From assembly GCF_900114185.1 (NCBI RefSeq), contig NZ_FOSE01000001.1:955749-1019748 (forward strand): 64,000 nt of DNA, given 5' to 3'. Origin of the DNA: Cellulomonas sp. KH9. GTDB taxonomy: Bacteria > Actinomycetota > Actinomycetes > Actinomycetales > Cellulomonadaceae. The translations under genes were made by a program, and so were the position numbers. This document shows, piece by piece, positions 40,298 to 49,699 of this stretch (position 1 is the stretch's first letter; each line of letters starts with the position of its first letter). The notes beneath the pieces were generated by a model. The model searched no databases. It saw nothing but the letters and a program-made list of their open reading frames with translations, and was not told where the DNA came from.

Positions 40298-42589
40298 ATG
40301 GAGCTCGGTACCACGAGCATCACGATCGTCGCGGCGATCGCCGTCGTCGGACTGGCCGCCCTCGTGGTCGCCGCCGTGCTGCGCCGTCAGGTGCTCGCGG
40401 CGGGCGAGGGCACGGCCTCGATGCAGGAGATCGCCCGGGCCGTGCAGGAGGGCGCGTCGGCCTACCTGAGCCGGCAGTTCCGGACCCTCGCGCTGTTCGC
40501 CGCGATCGTCTGCGCCCTGCTCTTCCTGCTGCCGGGGGACAGCGGCGTCAAGCTCGGACGTTCCATCTTCTTCCTCGTCGGCGCCGGGTTCTCCGCGGCG
40601 ATCGGGTTCCTCGGCATGTGGCTCGCCACGCGCGCCAACGTCCGCGTCGCGGCCGCCGCCTCGGGGCCGGACGGCCGCGCGGAGGGCGCCCGGATCGCGT
40701 TCCGCACCGGCGGTGTCGTCGGCATGGCCGTCGTCGGGCTCGGTCTGCTCGGTGCGGCGCTGGTCGTGCTCGTCTACCGCGGGGACGCCCCGGCGGTGCT
40801 CGAGGGCTTCGGGTTCGGCGCCGCCCTGCTCGCCATGTTCATGCGCGTCGGCGGCGGCATCTTCACCAAGGCCGCCGACGTGGGCGCAGACCTGGTCGGC
40901 AAGGTCGAGCAGAACATCCCGGAGGACGACCCCCGCAACGCCGCGACGATCGCCGACAACGTCGGTGACAACGTCGGCGACTGCGCGGGCATGGCCGCCG
41001 ACCTGTTCGAGTCCTACGCGGTCACGCTCGTCGCCGCGCTCATCCTCGGGCGTGCCGCGTTCGGCGAGGAGGGCATGGTCTTCCCGCTGATCGTCACCGC
41101 GGTCGGGGCGCTCGTCGCCGCGCTCGGCGTGGCGATCACACGGGTGCGCGGCGCCGAGAGCGGCCTGACGGCCATCAACCGCGGCTTCTACGTCTCGGCG
41201 CTCGTCGGCGTCGTGCTCGCGGCGGTCGCCGCGTACGCGTACCTGCCGGCGTCGTTCGCCACGCTCACCGGCGGCACCGCAGGGCTCGAGGGCCACGAGG
41301 GCGACCCGCGGCTCGTCGCGTCCGCCGCCGTGCTCATCGGCGTGGTGCTGGCCGGCGTCATCCTGTGGGTCACCGGCTACTTCACCGGCACCACGAGCAA
41401 GCCGACGCTGCACGTCGCACGCACCACGCTCACCGGCCCGGCCACGGTCGTGCTGTCGGGCATCGGCGTGGGCTTCGAGTCCGCGGTGTACACCGCGGGC
41501 ATCATCGCGGCCGCGATCTGCGGCGTGTTCCTGCTGGCGGGCGGCTCGGTGCCGCTCGCGCTGTTCCTCATCGCGCTGGCGGGCTGCGGCCTGCTGACCA
41601 CCGTCGGTGTCATCGTCGCGATGGACACGTTCGGCCCGGTCAGCGACAACGCCCAGGGCATCGCGGAGATGTCGGGCGACGTGTCGCCCGAGGGGGCGCA
41701 GATCCTCACGGACCTCGACGCCGTGGGCAACACCACGAAGGCCGTGACCAAGGGCATCGCGATCGCCACGGCCGTGCTGGCCGCGACGGCGCTGTTCGGC
41801 TCCTACGCCGACGCGGTGCGGGTGGCGCTGTCCGAGATCACGGGCGACGTCGGCGGTGACCTCGTCGTGGCGATGATGTCGTACGACATCATCAGCCCCA
41901 TCACCCTGGTCGGCGTGATCCTCGGCGGCGCGACCGTCTTCCTGTTCTCGGGCCTGGCGATCGACGCCGTGACCCGCGCGGCCGGGGCCATCGTCTTCGA
42001 GGTGCGGCGCCAGTTCCGCGAGCACCCCGGGATCATGACCGGCGAGGTCCGCCCGGAGTACGCGCGCGTGGTCGACATCTGCACGCGCGACTCGCTGCGC
42101 GAGCTGGCCACGCCCGGTCTGCTGGCCGCCTTCGCCCCGATCGCCGTCGGGTTCGGCCTCGGGGTCGGGCCGCTCGCCGGCTTCCTCGCCGGCGCCATCG
42201 GCGCGGGCGTCCTCATGGCCGTCTTCCTGTCGAACTCCGGCGGCACCTGGGACAACGCGAAGAAGATCATCGAGGACGGCAACTACGGCGGGAAGGGCTC
42301 GCCCGCCCACGCCGCCGCCGTCATCGGCGACACGGTCGGCGACCCGTTCAAGGACACGGCCGGACCGGCGATCAACCCGCTCATCAAGGTGATGAACCTC
42401 GTGTCCGTGCTCATCGCCCCGGCGGTCGTCGCCGTGTCGGTGGGCGACGACGCGAACCACGGGGTGCGGCTGTCCATCGCGCTGGTCGCCACGGCCATCG
42501 CGTTCGGCGCGGTCATCGCGTCGCGGCTGCGCGCGGCCCGCGTCGACCGCGAGGGCCGCCTCGAGCACGAGGTCCAGCTGGTCCCCTGA
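40298..42589 (+). CDS. hppA: Membrane-bound proton-pumping pyrophosphatase
   Basis: The 763-residue protein with about 16 membrane helices couples pyrophosphate hydrolysis to proton export. Substrate motifs include KAADVGADLVGKVEQNIPED and NVGDNVGDCAGMAADL-type acidic clusters, DNAQGIAEMSG, and the C-terminal GGTWDNAKKIIEDG and VGDTVGDPFKDTAGPAINPL-like segment. Lys481 and Thr484 in GNTTKAVTKG replace the Ala/Gly of K+-dependent enzymes, so it should be potassium-independent. GAGGAGG precedes the ATG. A strong stem-loop follows the gene. Confidence 0.95.
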   Translation: MELGTTSITIVAAIAVVGLAALVVAAVLRRQVLAAGEGTASMQEIARAVQEGASAYLSRQFRTLALFAAIVCALLFLLPGDSGVKLGRSIFFLVGAGFSAAIGFLGMWLATRANVRVAAAASGPDGRAEGARIAFRTGGVVGMAVVGLGLLGAALVVLVYRGDAPAVLEGFGFGAALLAMFMRVGGGIFTKAADVGADLVGKVEQNIPEDDPRNAATIADNVGDNVGDCAGMAADLFESYAVTLVAALILGRAAFGEEGMVFPLIVTAVGALVAALGVAITRVRGAESGLTAINRGFYVSALVGVVLAAVAAYAYLPASFATLTGGTAGLEGHEGDPRLVASAAVLIGVVLAGVILWVTGYFTGTTSKPTLHVARTTLTGPATVVLSGIGVGFESAVYTAGIIAAAICGVFLLAGGSVPLALFLIALAGCGLLTTVGVIVAMDTFGPVSDNAQGIAEMSGDVSPEGAQILTDLDAVGNTTKAVTKGIAIATAVLAATALFGSYADAVRVALSEITGDVGGDLVVAMMSYDIISPITLVGVILGGATVFLFSGLAIDAVTRAAGAIVFEVRRQFREHPGIMTGEVRPEYARVVDICTRDSLRELATPGLLAAFAPIAVGFGLGVGPLAGFLAGAIGAGVLMAVFLSNSGGTWDNAKKIIEDGNYGGKGSPAHAAAVIGDTVGDPFKDTAGPAINPLIKVMNLVSVLIAPAVVAVSVGDDANHGVRLSIALVATAIAFGAVIASRLRAARVDREGRLEHEVQLVP

Positions 42590-42603
42590 GCCCGGACGCC
42601 ACG

Positions 42604-42638
42604 ACCGCCCTCCTCCGCGCCCCGCGGGGGAGGGCGGT
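42604..42638 (+). terminator. Terminator of hppA
   Basis: ACCGCCCTCC / GGAGGGCGGT form a 10-bp stem; inner CCGCG/CGCGG can extend it. It begins 14 bases after the hppA stop. It may also serve the convergent gene at 42695. Confidence 0.7.
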
Positions 42639-42694
42639 GCCGGGCCCGGGCTGCCGGACCGGCAGAGGTCCGGCTCAGCGGCGAGCTGCCCGGC

Positions 42695-43372
42695 TCACCG
42701 GCGCAGCGTGTAGGTGAGCGTGATCGGCTCGCTGCTCTCGTCGGCCTGCAGCGACGACACGAGCGTCAGCGTGCTCGGGCTGCAGGTCGCCGTCGACGCG
42801 GTCGGCGGCAGGGCCTCGATCGCGTCCTCGGCGGAGCCGTCCGGGACGTCGAGCTCCTCGCCGTTCATGGCGCTCGTCGTCGTGACCCGCAGGCCGGACG
42901 TGTCGACGTCGGAGATGGTCAGCGAGTCGCCCGCCAGCGCCCACGTGCCGGTCAGGTCGCCCGCGGACCGTGACGACGACGACAGCTCGGCGCCGTCGGC
43001 CGCGATCGTCATCGACGACGTGGAGTCCACGGTGGCGTCGAACCGCCCCTCCGGGGCGAACTCGTAGGTCGTCGAGCCCCCCACGACGACCTCGACCGCG
43101 TCCGGGTCGGTCCCCGCACCGGTCAGCATGCCGCGCAGGTCGTCCTGCATCGCTTCGAGGTCCAGCCGCCACGTGCCGAGCAGGCAGTCCGGGACGGCGT
43201 CGACCGCGACGGGCTCGTCGTCGGCACCTGGTCCGGCCGTGCCCCCGGGGGTCCGCGCGTCCGCGCCCGCGGTCACCGGCGCGGACGGGTCCGCGGCGCC
43301 ACCGCCGTCGGTGCAGGCGGCCAGCAGCAGGAAGGTCGCGGCCGTCGCGGCCAGCGTGGTCGCACGTCGCAC
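42695..43372 (-). CDS. Putative lipoprotein of unknown function
   Basis: The 225-residue protein starts at GTG behind GAGGGGA. The signal peptide ends in LLAAC (Cys20-21 region), predicting lipid attachment. The mature part opens with an Ala/Gly/Pro-rich linker, followed by a globular region beginning DCLLGTWRLDLEAM and containing YEFAPEGRFDATVD and DLTGTWALAGDSLTI, which resembles a small beta-barrel 'lipocalin-like' or META-type layout with repeated G-T-W motifs. No family could be assigned. It is convergent with hppA and divergent from the gene at 43488. Confidence 0.7.
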   Translation of the reverse strand: MRRATTLAATAATFLLLAACTDGGGAADPSAPVTAGADARTPGGTAGPGADDEPVAVDAVPDCLLGTWRLDLEAMQDDLRGMLTGAGTDPDAVEVVVGGSTTYEFAPEGRFDATVDSTSSMTIAADGAELSSSSRSAGDLTGTWALAGDSLTISDVDTSGLRVTTTSAMNGEELDVPDGSAEDAIEALPPTASTATCSPSTLTLVSSLQADESSEPITLTYTLRR

Positions 43373-43487
43373 GGTCCGTCCCCTCGTCGTGCGCGCACGC
43401 GCAGCGGTCGTCGGTCGCGTCCAACGTACGCCACGCCACCGGCCGGTACGCTCGCGCGCAACCCGTGGACCGACGGAGGGACGGACG

Positions 43488-44180
43488 GTGGATGCGCGCG
43501 ACGTCGACACCCTGCGGGTGATGACCTACAACCTGCGTGGCCTGCGCGGCGACGTCCACGCGCTGGTCGACGTGGTCCGGGCCGCACGGCCCGACGTGCT
43601 GGCCGTCCAGGAGCCGCCGCGCGGGTGGCGGGGCCGGTCGCGGCTGCGACGGTTCGCGTCCCGGACGGGCCTGCGCGTGGTGGTCGGCGGACGCGGCGCC
43701 CGCACGACCGCGCTGCTCGTGGTGCCGCACCGCGCGGTCCGTGGCGCGCACGCCGTGCGGCTGCCGCTCACGCCGGGGCTCACCCGGCGGGGCGCCGCCA
43801 CCGCGCTCGTCGACGGCGTGCGGGTCGTCGTCGTGCACCTCGGGCTGCGGGCCGAGGAGCGCGCCCGGCACGTGGACCTGGTCCGGCGCCGCCTGCTGGG
43901 CGGCGGCGGGGCGCCGCTCGTCGTCGCCGGCGACCTCAACGAGCGGCCCGGCGGACCGTCGTGGGGTGCACTCGGCGCGGGCGGGCTGCTCGACGCCGCG
44001 AGCGTCGTCGGCGCGGACACGCCCACGTACCCGGCGGACGTCCCGCGGCTGCGCATCGACGTGGTCCTGGCCGACTCCCGGCTCGCGGTGCTCGGCGCCC
44101 GCGTGCCGGACGAGGCGGGCGCGGGGGTGGCCAGCGACCACCGTCCCCTCGTGGTGGACCTGCACCTGCCCGCGACCTGA
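43488..44180 (+). CDS. Endonuclease/exonuclease/phosphatase-fold hydrolase
   Basis: The 230-residue protein has the EEP core: RVMTYNLRGLRGD (metal/phosphate Asn), LAVQEPPRG (metal-binding Glu), VVHLGLRAEERARHVD, VAGDLNERPGG (Asp-x-Asn pair) and the C-terminal ASDHRPLVVDL with the catalytic Asp-His. It would cleave a phosphodiester or phosphomonoester; the substrate cannot be told. The GTG start has GGAGG ten bases upstream. No signal peptide is evident. Confidence 0.85.
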   Translation: MDARDVDTLRVMTYNLRGLRGDVHALVDVVRAARPDVLAVQEPPRGWRGRSRLRRFASRTGLRVVVGGRGARTTALLVVPHRAVRGAHAVRLPLTPGLTRRGAATALVDGVRVVVVHLGLRAEERARHVDLVRRRLLGGGGAPLVVAGDLNERPGGPSWGALGAGGLLDAASVVGADTPTYPADVPRLRIDVVLADSRLAVLGARVPDEAGAGVASDHRPLVVDLHLPAT

Positions 44181-44200
44181 GCGCTCGGCCGCCTGCGACG

Positions 44201-45769
44201 ATGGAGCCCGTGAGCGCCACCCCGCAGACCCCCGTCGTCGTCCCCGAGCTCCTCGACGCGCTCCGCGCCGACCTCACCACGGCGGGGTACACCGTCGAGC
44301 ACGTCGCCGAGCTCCTCGGGCCCGTCGCGTCCGGCGCCCTCGACCGCGGCGAGTCGCTGCCCGCGCTGCGCGCCACGGCCCCGCAGGCGCCCGCCGGTGA
44401 CGACCCGGCAGCCGTACTGACCCGGGCCTTCGTGCTCGGTACGTCGGTGCGGTCCGACGCCCTCGCCCGGGCGCTGCCGACCGTCGGCGTCGAGGGCGCC
44501 CGCCGCCTGGGGCTGGTCGACGCGGCCGGCCACGGCGCCGCCGACGAGGTGCGCGCGACGGTCGACCTGCGCCCGTACGCCGCCACGGACGGCGCGGGTG
44601 AGGCCGCGTGGTGGATCGCCTCGGACCTGGGCGAGCTCGCCACCGGGGCGGCGCTGCGCACGGACCACGTGCTGGGGGTCGGCGGGGCGTCCGTGACGCT
44701 CGCGCAGGCCACCGTCCGCGACCCCCGCCGCCGGGTGCTGGACCTGGGCACCGGCTGCGGCGTGCAGGCGCTGCACGCGAGCCGGCACGCCGAGTACGTC
44801 GTCGCCACCGACCTGTCGGCGCGGGCGCTGGCGTTCGCGCGGTTCACCACGGCGCTCGCGGGGCTCGGGCCGGGCCGTGTCGAGCTGCGCGCCGGGTCGA
44901 TGCTCGAGCCGGTCGCCGGTGACGCGTTCGACCTGGTCGTCAGCAACCCGCCGTTCGTCATCACCCCGCGACGTGCCGACGTCCCGGCGTACGACTACCG
45001 CGACGGCGGGCGGGCGGGCGACGACCTGGTGCGCGACCTCGTCACCGGCGTCGGCGCCGTGCTCGCGCCCGGCGGGGTCGCACAGATGCTGGCCAACTGG
45101 GAGGTGCGCGACGGCGAGGAGTGGCACGAGCGCATCGGCGCCTGGGTCGACGCGTCCGGGCTGGACGCGTGGGTCGTGCAGCGCGACGAGCAGGACCCGG
45201 CGCAGTACGCCGAGACGTGGATCCGCGACGGCGGCACGACGCCCGCCGACCGGGACGCGTGGACCTCTCGCTACGGCGCGTGGCTGGACGACCTGGCGTC
45301 GCGGGACGTCGCGGCCGTCGGGTTCGGCGTCGTCACGCTGCGCCGTCCGCTCGCCGGGCCGCCGACCCTGCGACGCCTGGAGTCGGTCACCGGCTCGGTG
45401 CGCCAGCCGCTGGGACCCGTCATCGCCGCGGGTCTCGCCGCGCACGACCTGGTCACGGGCCTGTCCGACGCCGCGCTGGCGGACCTGCGGCTGGTGCACG
45501 CCCCCGACGTCACCGAGGAGCGCTACCTCGAGCCCGGTGCGTCCGACCCGCGCGTCGTGCTCCTGCGGCAGGGCGGCGGGTTCGGTCGCACCGTGCAGGT
45601 CGGCACCGCCCTGGCCGCGTTCGTCGGGGCCTGCGACGGGGAGCTCACCGCGGGGCAGATCATCGGCGCGCTGGGTGCGCTGCTCGACGTCCCGGCGTCC
45701 GACGTCGCCGCCGACGTCCTGCCGACGGTCCGCGGCCTGCTCGCGGACGGGCTCCTCACCCCCACCTGA
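44201..45769 (+). CDS. SAM-dependent methyltransferase with flanking uncharacterised domains
   Basis: The 522-residue protein has a central class I methyltransferase domain (about 160-330): RVLDLGTGCGVQALHA (SAM loop), YVVATDLSARALAFARFT and the NPPF motif in VVSNPPFVITPR, typical of N- or O-directed methyltransferases such as PrmC and RlmF types. An N-terminal all-helical domain (about 1-150) and a C-terminal winged-helix-like region (about 400-522, with QIIGALGALLDVPASDV) are conserved in actinobacteria (possibly the DUF7059 family). The target, perhaps a ribosomal component, is unknown. A GTG three codons downstream is an alternative start. Confidence 0.8.
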   Translation: MEPVSATPQTPVVVPELLDALRADLTTAGYTVEHVAELLGPVASGALDRGESLPALRATAPQAPAGDDPAAVLTRAFVLGTSVRSDALARALPTVGVEGARRLGLVDAAGHGAADEVRATVDLRPYAATDGAGEAAWWIASDLGELATGAALRTDHVLGVGGASVTLAQATVRDPRRRVLDLGTGCGVQALHASRHAEYVVATDLSARALAFARFTTALAGLGPGRVELRAGSMLEPVAGDAFDLVVSNPPFVITPRRADVPAYDYRDGGRAGDDLVRDLVTGVGAVLAPGGVAQMLANWEVRDGEEWHERIGAWVDASGLDAWVVQRDEQDPAQYAETWIRDGGTTPADRDAWTSRYGAWLDDLASRDVAAVGFGVVTLRRPLAGPPTLRRLESVTGSVRQPLGPVIAAGLAAHDLVTGLSDAALADLRLVHAPDVTEERYLEPGASDPRVVLLRQGGGFGRTVQVGTALAAFVGACDGELTAGQIIGALGALLDVPASDVAADVLPTVRGLLADGLLTPT

Positions 45770-45793
45770 TCGACCCCGCCCGAGCGGGGGTGA

Positions 45794-45886
45794 GGGCTGG
45801 ATCGACGTCCCGGGGGCGGGGACGGGGCTGGATCGACGTCTCGGGGGCCGGGGGCGGGGCTGGATCGACGTCTCGCGGGCGGGGGA
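45794..45886. repeat. Three intergenic direct repeats with 31-32 base period
   Basis: GGGCTGGATCGACGT begins at 45794, 45825 and 45857. G-rich stretches (CGGGGGCGGGG type) separate the copies. The array lies just after the methyltransferase stop and before proC. Function is unknown; G-quadruplex formation or terminator activity are possible. Confidence 0.75.
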
Positions 45887-45962
45887 GCGGCCCTGGCGCG
45901 GTACCCGCTGGTCGTAGGCTCGCCCTGGCCGCGGCGGCGCGGCCGGGAGTGCAGGAGGCACG

Positions 45963-46787
45963 ATGACGACGCAGGACCAGGGCGGGACGCCCGCGGTCGC
46001 GGTGCTCGGCGGCGGGGTGATGGGCGGCACGCTCGTGGCCGCGCTGCGCACCGGCGGCTGGCCGGGGGACCGCATCACGGTGGCCGACCAGGACGCCGCG
46101 CGGGCGGCCGCGCTCGCCGACGAGCACGGTGTGCGGGCGGCGGGCAACGACGACGCGGTCGCCGGGGCCGAGGTCGTCCTGCTGGCGGTGAAGCCCGACG
46201 TCGTGCCCGCCGTGCTGGCGCAGGTCGCGCCCGGGCTCCGTGCCGGGGCACTGGTCGTCAGCGTCGCCGCCGGGGTGCCCCTGCGGGTGTACGAGGCGGC
46301 GCTGCCCGCGGGCACGCCGGTGGTGCGCGTCATGCCGAACACCCCGGCGCTCATCGGCAAGGGCGCGAGCGCGATCGCCCCGGGCCGGGCCGCGGGCGCG
46401 GAGCACCTCGCGCTGGTCGAGCGGATGCTCGCCGCGACGGGCCTCGTCGAGCGGGTCGCCGAGAAGCACCTCGACGCCGTGACCGCGCTGTCCGGGTCGG
46501 GGCCGGCGTACGCCTTCTACGTCATCGACGCGCTGGCCGAGGCCGGCGTGCTGCTGGGGCTGCCGCGCGACCTCGCCTCCCGGCTGGCCGTCGCGACCGT
46601 CGAGGGGTCCGCGGCGATGGTCGCGCAGACCGGTGAGCACCCGGCGGTGCTGCGCGAGCGCGTCTCGTCGCCCGGCGGGACGACGGTCGCGGGCGTCGCG
46701 GCGCTGGACGCGCACGCCGTCCGGGCGGGGCTGGTCGCGGGCGTGCGCGCGGCGGCGGAACGGTCGCGCGAGCTCGGCGCGGGCTGA
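45963..46787 (+). CDS. proC: Pyrroline-5-carboxylate reductase
   Basis: The 274-residue enzyme makes L-proline from pyrroline-5-carboxylate with NAD(P)H. It has the Rossmann motif VAVLGGGVMGGTL, VLLAVKPDVV, the substrate segment VRVMPNTPALIGKGASAI and the dimer motif TALSGSGPAYAFYVIDAL, ending with VSSPGGTTVAGV. AGGAGG lies just before the ATG. The LacI-type gene follows 3 bases after its stop. Confidence 0.95.
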   Translation: MTTQDQGGTPAVAVLGGGVMGGTLVAALRTGGWPGDRITVADQDAARAAALADEHGVRAAGNDDAVAGAEVVLLAVKPDVVPAVLAQVAPGLRAGALVVSVAAGVPLRVYEAALPAGTPVVRVMPNTPALIGKGASAIAPGRAAGAEHLALVERMLAATGLVERVAEKHLDAVTALSGSGPAYAFYVIDALAEAGVLLGLPRDLASRLAVATVEGSAAMVAQTGEHPAVLRERVSSPGGTTVAGVAALDAHAVRAGLVAGVRAAAERSRELGAG

Positions 46788-46790
46788 GCG

Positions 46791-47864
46791 GTGGCTCCGG
46801 AACCACGGCCGGCGACGACCGGGCGGCCGGCGTCCTCGCGCACGCGGCGCGACGGGCGCCCGCCGGCGATGAACGACGTCGCGGCGCTCGCCGGCGTCAG
46901 CCACCAGACCGTGTCGCGCGTCCTCAACGACCACCCGAGCGTGCGCCCGGCGACGCGCGAGCGCGTGCTCGAGGCGATCGCCACGCTGGGCTACCGGCCC
47001 AACCTCGCGGCCCGCGCCCTGGTGACGCGGCGCACGGGGACGCTGGGTGTGATCACGCCCGCCTCGGCGCTCTTCGGCCCGACGAGCACCCTCGTCGCGT
47101 TCGAGCAGGCGGCGCGTGACGCGGGCTTCTACGTGTCGGTCGCGACGCTGCGGGAGTTCAGCGGCGGCGAGGTCGTGGCCGCGGTGGAGCACTTCCTGGC
47201 GCAGGGCGTCGACGGCGTGGTCGTCGTGGCGCCGCGCAGCGGGACGGTGGACGCCGTCAGCGGGGTGCGGCTGCCCGTGCCCGTCGTCCTCGTGTCGTCC
47301 GGTCGCGAGGGCGTCGACCTGCCCACGGTGGCGGTCGACCAGGTGGCCGGCGGCCGGCTGGCGACGGAGCACCTGCTGGCGACGGGCCGGCGCACGGTCG
47401 TGCACGTCGCGGGGCCGCCGGAGTGGTACGACGCGCGGGACCGTCTGCGCGGCTGGCGCGAGGCCCTCGAGGCGGCGGGCGCGGTGGTCCCTGCCGAGCG
47501 CCGCGGCGGGTGGTCGGCGGCGGACGGGTTCGCCGTGGGGCAGGAGCTGCTGCGCGACGGGCTGCCGGACGCGGTCTTCGCAGCGAACGACCAGCTGGCG
47601 CTGGGTCTGCTGGCCGCGTTCGCGCAGGCCGGCGCGCGGGTCCCCCAGGACGTCGCGGTCGTCGGGTTCGACGACGAGCCGGGCACGGCGTTCTACAGCA
47701 CGCCGCTGACCACGGTGCGTCAGGGGTTCGACGAGCTGGGGCGGCGGGCGGTCCAGGCCGTCGCGGAGGCCCTGGCGGGCGGGGCCCCGGGGCACCAGTC
47801 GATCGCTCCGGAGCTGGTGGTGCGGGCGTCGTCGGGCGCTCGGGGTGCGGTGCACGGGGGCTGA
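46791..47864 (+). CDS. LacI-family regulator, probable arabinose repressor
   Basis: The 357-residue regulator has a LacI helix-turn-helix at about 26-50 (MNDVAALAGVSHQTVSRVLN) and hinge RPNLAARAL, followed by a periplasmic-binding-like effector domain (GTLGVITP, GVDGVVVVAP, DAVFAANDQLALGLL, VAVVGFDDEPG). A basic leader of 25 residues precedes it. Located directly before araBDA with a LacI-type palindrome between, it most likely represses that operon; the inducer would be arabinose or a derivative. The start is GTG. Confidence 0.85.
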   Translation: MAPEPRPATTGRPASSRTRRDGRPPAMNDVAALAGVSHQTVSRVLNDHPSVRPATRERVLEAIATLGYRPNLAARALVTRRTGTLGVITPASALFGPTSTLVAFEQAARDAGFYVSVATLREFSGGEVVAAVEHFLAQGVDGVVVVAPRSGTVDAVSGVRLPVPVVLVSSGREGVDLPTVAVDQVAGGRLATEHLLATGRRTVVHVAGPPEWYDARDRLRGWREALEAAGAVVPAERRGGWSAADGFAVGQELLRDGLPDAVFAANDQLALGLLAAFAQAGARVPQDVAVVGFDDEPGTAFYSTPLTTVRQGFDELGRRAVQAVAEALAGGAPGHQSIAPELVVRASSGARGAVHGG

Positions 47865-47888
47865 CCGGGGGCGGTGGCGTCGCGGTCC

Positions 47889-47904
47889 ATGTGAGCGTTA
47901 ACAT
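47889..47904 (+). promoter_or_regulatory. LacI-type operator before araB
   Basis: ATGTGAGCGTTAACAT is a 16-bp near-palindrome with central CG, two changes from ATGTTAGCGCTAACAT. It lies 83 bases upstream of the araB ATG. Confidence 0.6.
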
Positions 47905-47987
47905 CGCTCGGGCGCGGGACGTGGCACGATCGCCCGGACGGCACGACGGACCCCGGGCGACGCGGCCCGGAGAGGGAGCAGCGCGCG

Positions 47988-49604
47988 ATGGTGCAGCAGC
48001 ACGACGACGGGACCCGCGGCGGTCCGGCCCGCGAGGCGATCGAGCAGGGTCGGGTGACGCTCGGCATCGAGCTCGGCTCGACCCGCATCAAGGCGGTCCT
48101 GGTCGGCGACGACCACGTGCCGCTGGCCAGCGGCGGGCACGCGTGGGAGAACCAGCTGGTCGACCGCACGTGGACGTACTCGCTGGACGCCGTGTGGGAC
48201 GGGCTGCGGGCGGCGGTCGCGGACCTGCTGGCCGACACCGAGCGCCGGCACGGCGTGCGGCCCTCCGCGGTGGGCGCGATCGGCGTCTCGGCGATGATGC
48301 ACGGCTACCTGGCCTTCGACGCCGACGACGACCTGCTCGTGCCGTTCCGCACGTGGCGCAACACGTCGACCGGCCCGGCCGCGGCCGAGCTGACCGAGCT
48401 GCTCGGGTACAACATCCCGCAGCGGTGGTCCGTCGCCCACCTGTACCAGGCCGTGCTCGACGACGAGCCGCACCTGCCGCAGGTGCGCTTCATCACGACC
48501 CTCGCCGGCTACGTGCACTGGCGCCTGACCGGCCGCAAGGTGCTGGGCGTCGGCGACGCGTCGGGCATGTTCCCGGTGGACCCGGCGACCCGCGACTACG
48601 ACGCCGACCTGCTCGCGCGGTTCGACGCGCACGTGGCGGACCGGCTGCCCGTCGACCACCTGGCCGACCTGCTGCCGCAGGTGCTCGTCGCCGGGCAGGA
48701 GGCGGGCCACCTCACGGACGAGGGCGCCGCGCTGCTCGACCCGTCCGGCACGCTGCACGCCGGCACCCGGCTGTGCCCGCCGGAGGGCGACGCCGGCACC
48801 GGCATGGTCGCGACCGCCTCGGTGGCCCCGCGCACCGCGAACACCAGCGTCGGGACCAGCATCTTCGCGATGGTCGTGCTCGAGCGGCCGCTCGCGACCG
48901 TGCACCACGAGATCGACCTCGTCACGACCCCCGCGGGCGACCTGGTGGCGATGGTCCACTGCAACAACGGCGCCAGCGAGCTGGGGGAGTGGGCCGGGGT
49001 GTTCGGCCGGTTCGCCACCGCGCTGGGCTCGGACGCCGGGCCGGACGACGTCTTCGGCGTCCTGCTGCGCGAGGCGCTCGAGGGCGAGGCCGACGGCGGC
49101 GGGCTGCTGGCGTACAACTACCTGGCCGGCGAGCCGGTCACCGGGCTCGAGGAGGGCCGCCCGCTGATCGTGCGGACGCCCGACAGCCGGCTGACCCTGG
49201 CGAACTTCGTGCGCACGCAGGTGTACGGCGCGTTCGGCACCCTGAGCCTGGGCATGCGGATCCTCGCGGCCGAGGGCGTCGAGGTCGACGCGATGTACGC
49301 GCACGGCGGGCTGTTCCGCACTGCCGGCGTCGCGCAGCGGCTGCTCGCCGCGGCCGTCGACACCCCGGTCGCCGTGGGTCGCACGGCCGGCGAGGGCGGC
49401 GCGTGGGGCATCGCGGTGCTCGCCGGGTACCTGGTGAGCGGCGCGACGCAGGACCTGGGCGACTACCTGACGACGCAGGTCTTCGCGGACGCCGAGATCG
49501 AGGTCGTGCACCCGGACCCGGCCGACGTCGCGGGCTACGCCACCTGGCTGGAGCGCTACGAGGCCGGCCTGGCCGTGGAGCGCACCGCCACCGAGGTGCT
49601 CTGA
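47988..49604 (+). CDS. araB: FGGY-family L-ribulokinase
   Basis: The 538-residue kinase would phosphorylate L-ribulose. The N-terminal FGGY domain has [17 protein letters not shown] (phosphate loop) and [15 protein letters not shown]; the C-terminal domain has [33 protein letters not shown] and [16 protein letters not shown]. It starts at ATG with GAGAGGGAG upstream. This sequence type is the actinobacterial form that differs from E. coli AraB, but it heads an operon with araD and araA, so ribulose is the best substrate. A xylulokinase-like specificity is less likely. Confidence 0.88.
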   Translation: MVQQHDDGTRGGPAREAIEQGRVTLGIELGSTRIKAVLVGDDHVPLASGGHAWENQLVDRTWTYSLDAVWDGLRAAVADLLADTERRHGVRPSAVGAIGVSAMMHGYLAFDADDDLLVPFRTWRNTSTGPAAAELTELLGYNIPQRWSVAHLYQAVLDDEPHLPQVRFITTLAGYVHWRLTGRKVLGVGDASGMFPVDPATRDYDADLLARFDAHVADRLPVDHLADLLPQVLVAGQEAGHLTDEGAALLDPSGTLHAGTRLCPPEGDAGTGMVATASVAPRTANTSVGTSIFAMVVLERPLATVHHEIDLVTTPAGDLVAMVHCNNGASELGEWAGVFGRFATALGSDAGPDDVFGVLLREALEGEADGGGLLAYNYLAGEPVTGLEEGRPLIVRTPDSRLTLANFVRTQVYGAFGTLSLGMRILAAEGVEVDAMYAHGGLFRTAGVAQRLLAAAVDTPVAVGRTAGEGGAWGIAVLAGYLVSGATQDLGDYLTTQVFADAEIEVVHPDPADVAGYATWLERYEAGLAVERTATEVL

Positions 49605-49699
49605 GCACCACCGCAGACCATGCGCGGCACGACCGCGCACCGGCGCCCGCGCGCCGGACCACCACGCCCGCCACCGCGGGCACCGACGCAGGAGGCCGG

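Noticed and set aside
40265-42568. Leftward open frame covering the whole pyrophosphatase gene
   Set aside because: The product is a His/Asp/Arg-rich shadow; the rightward frame has every H+-PPase motif.
45794-45886. Intergenic repeats as a CRISPR array
   Set aside because: Only three 15-base copies, G-rich similar spacers and no cas genes.
47988-49604. Xylulokinase or glycerol kinase
   Set aside because: FGGY sequence alone is ambiguous, but the operon with araD and araA makes ribulokinase the better call.
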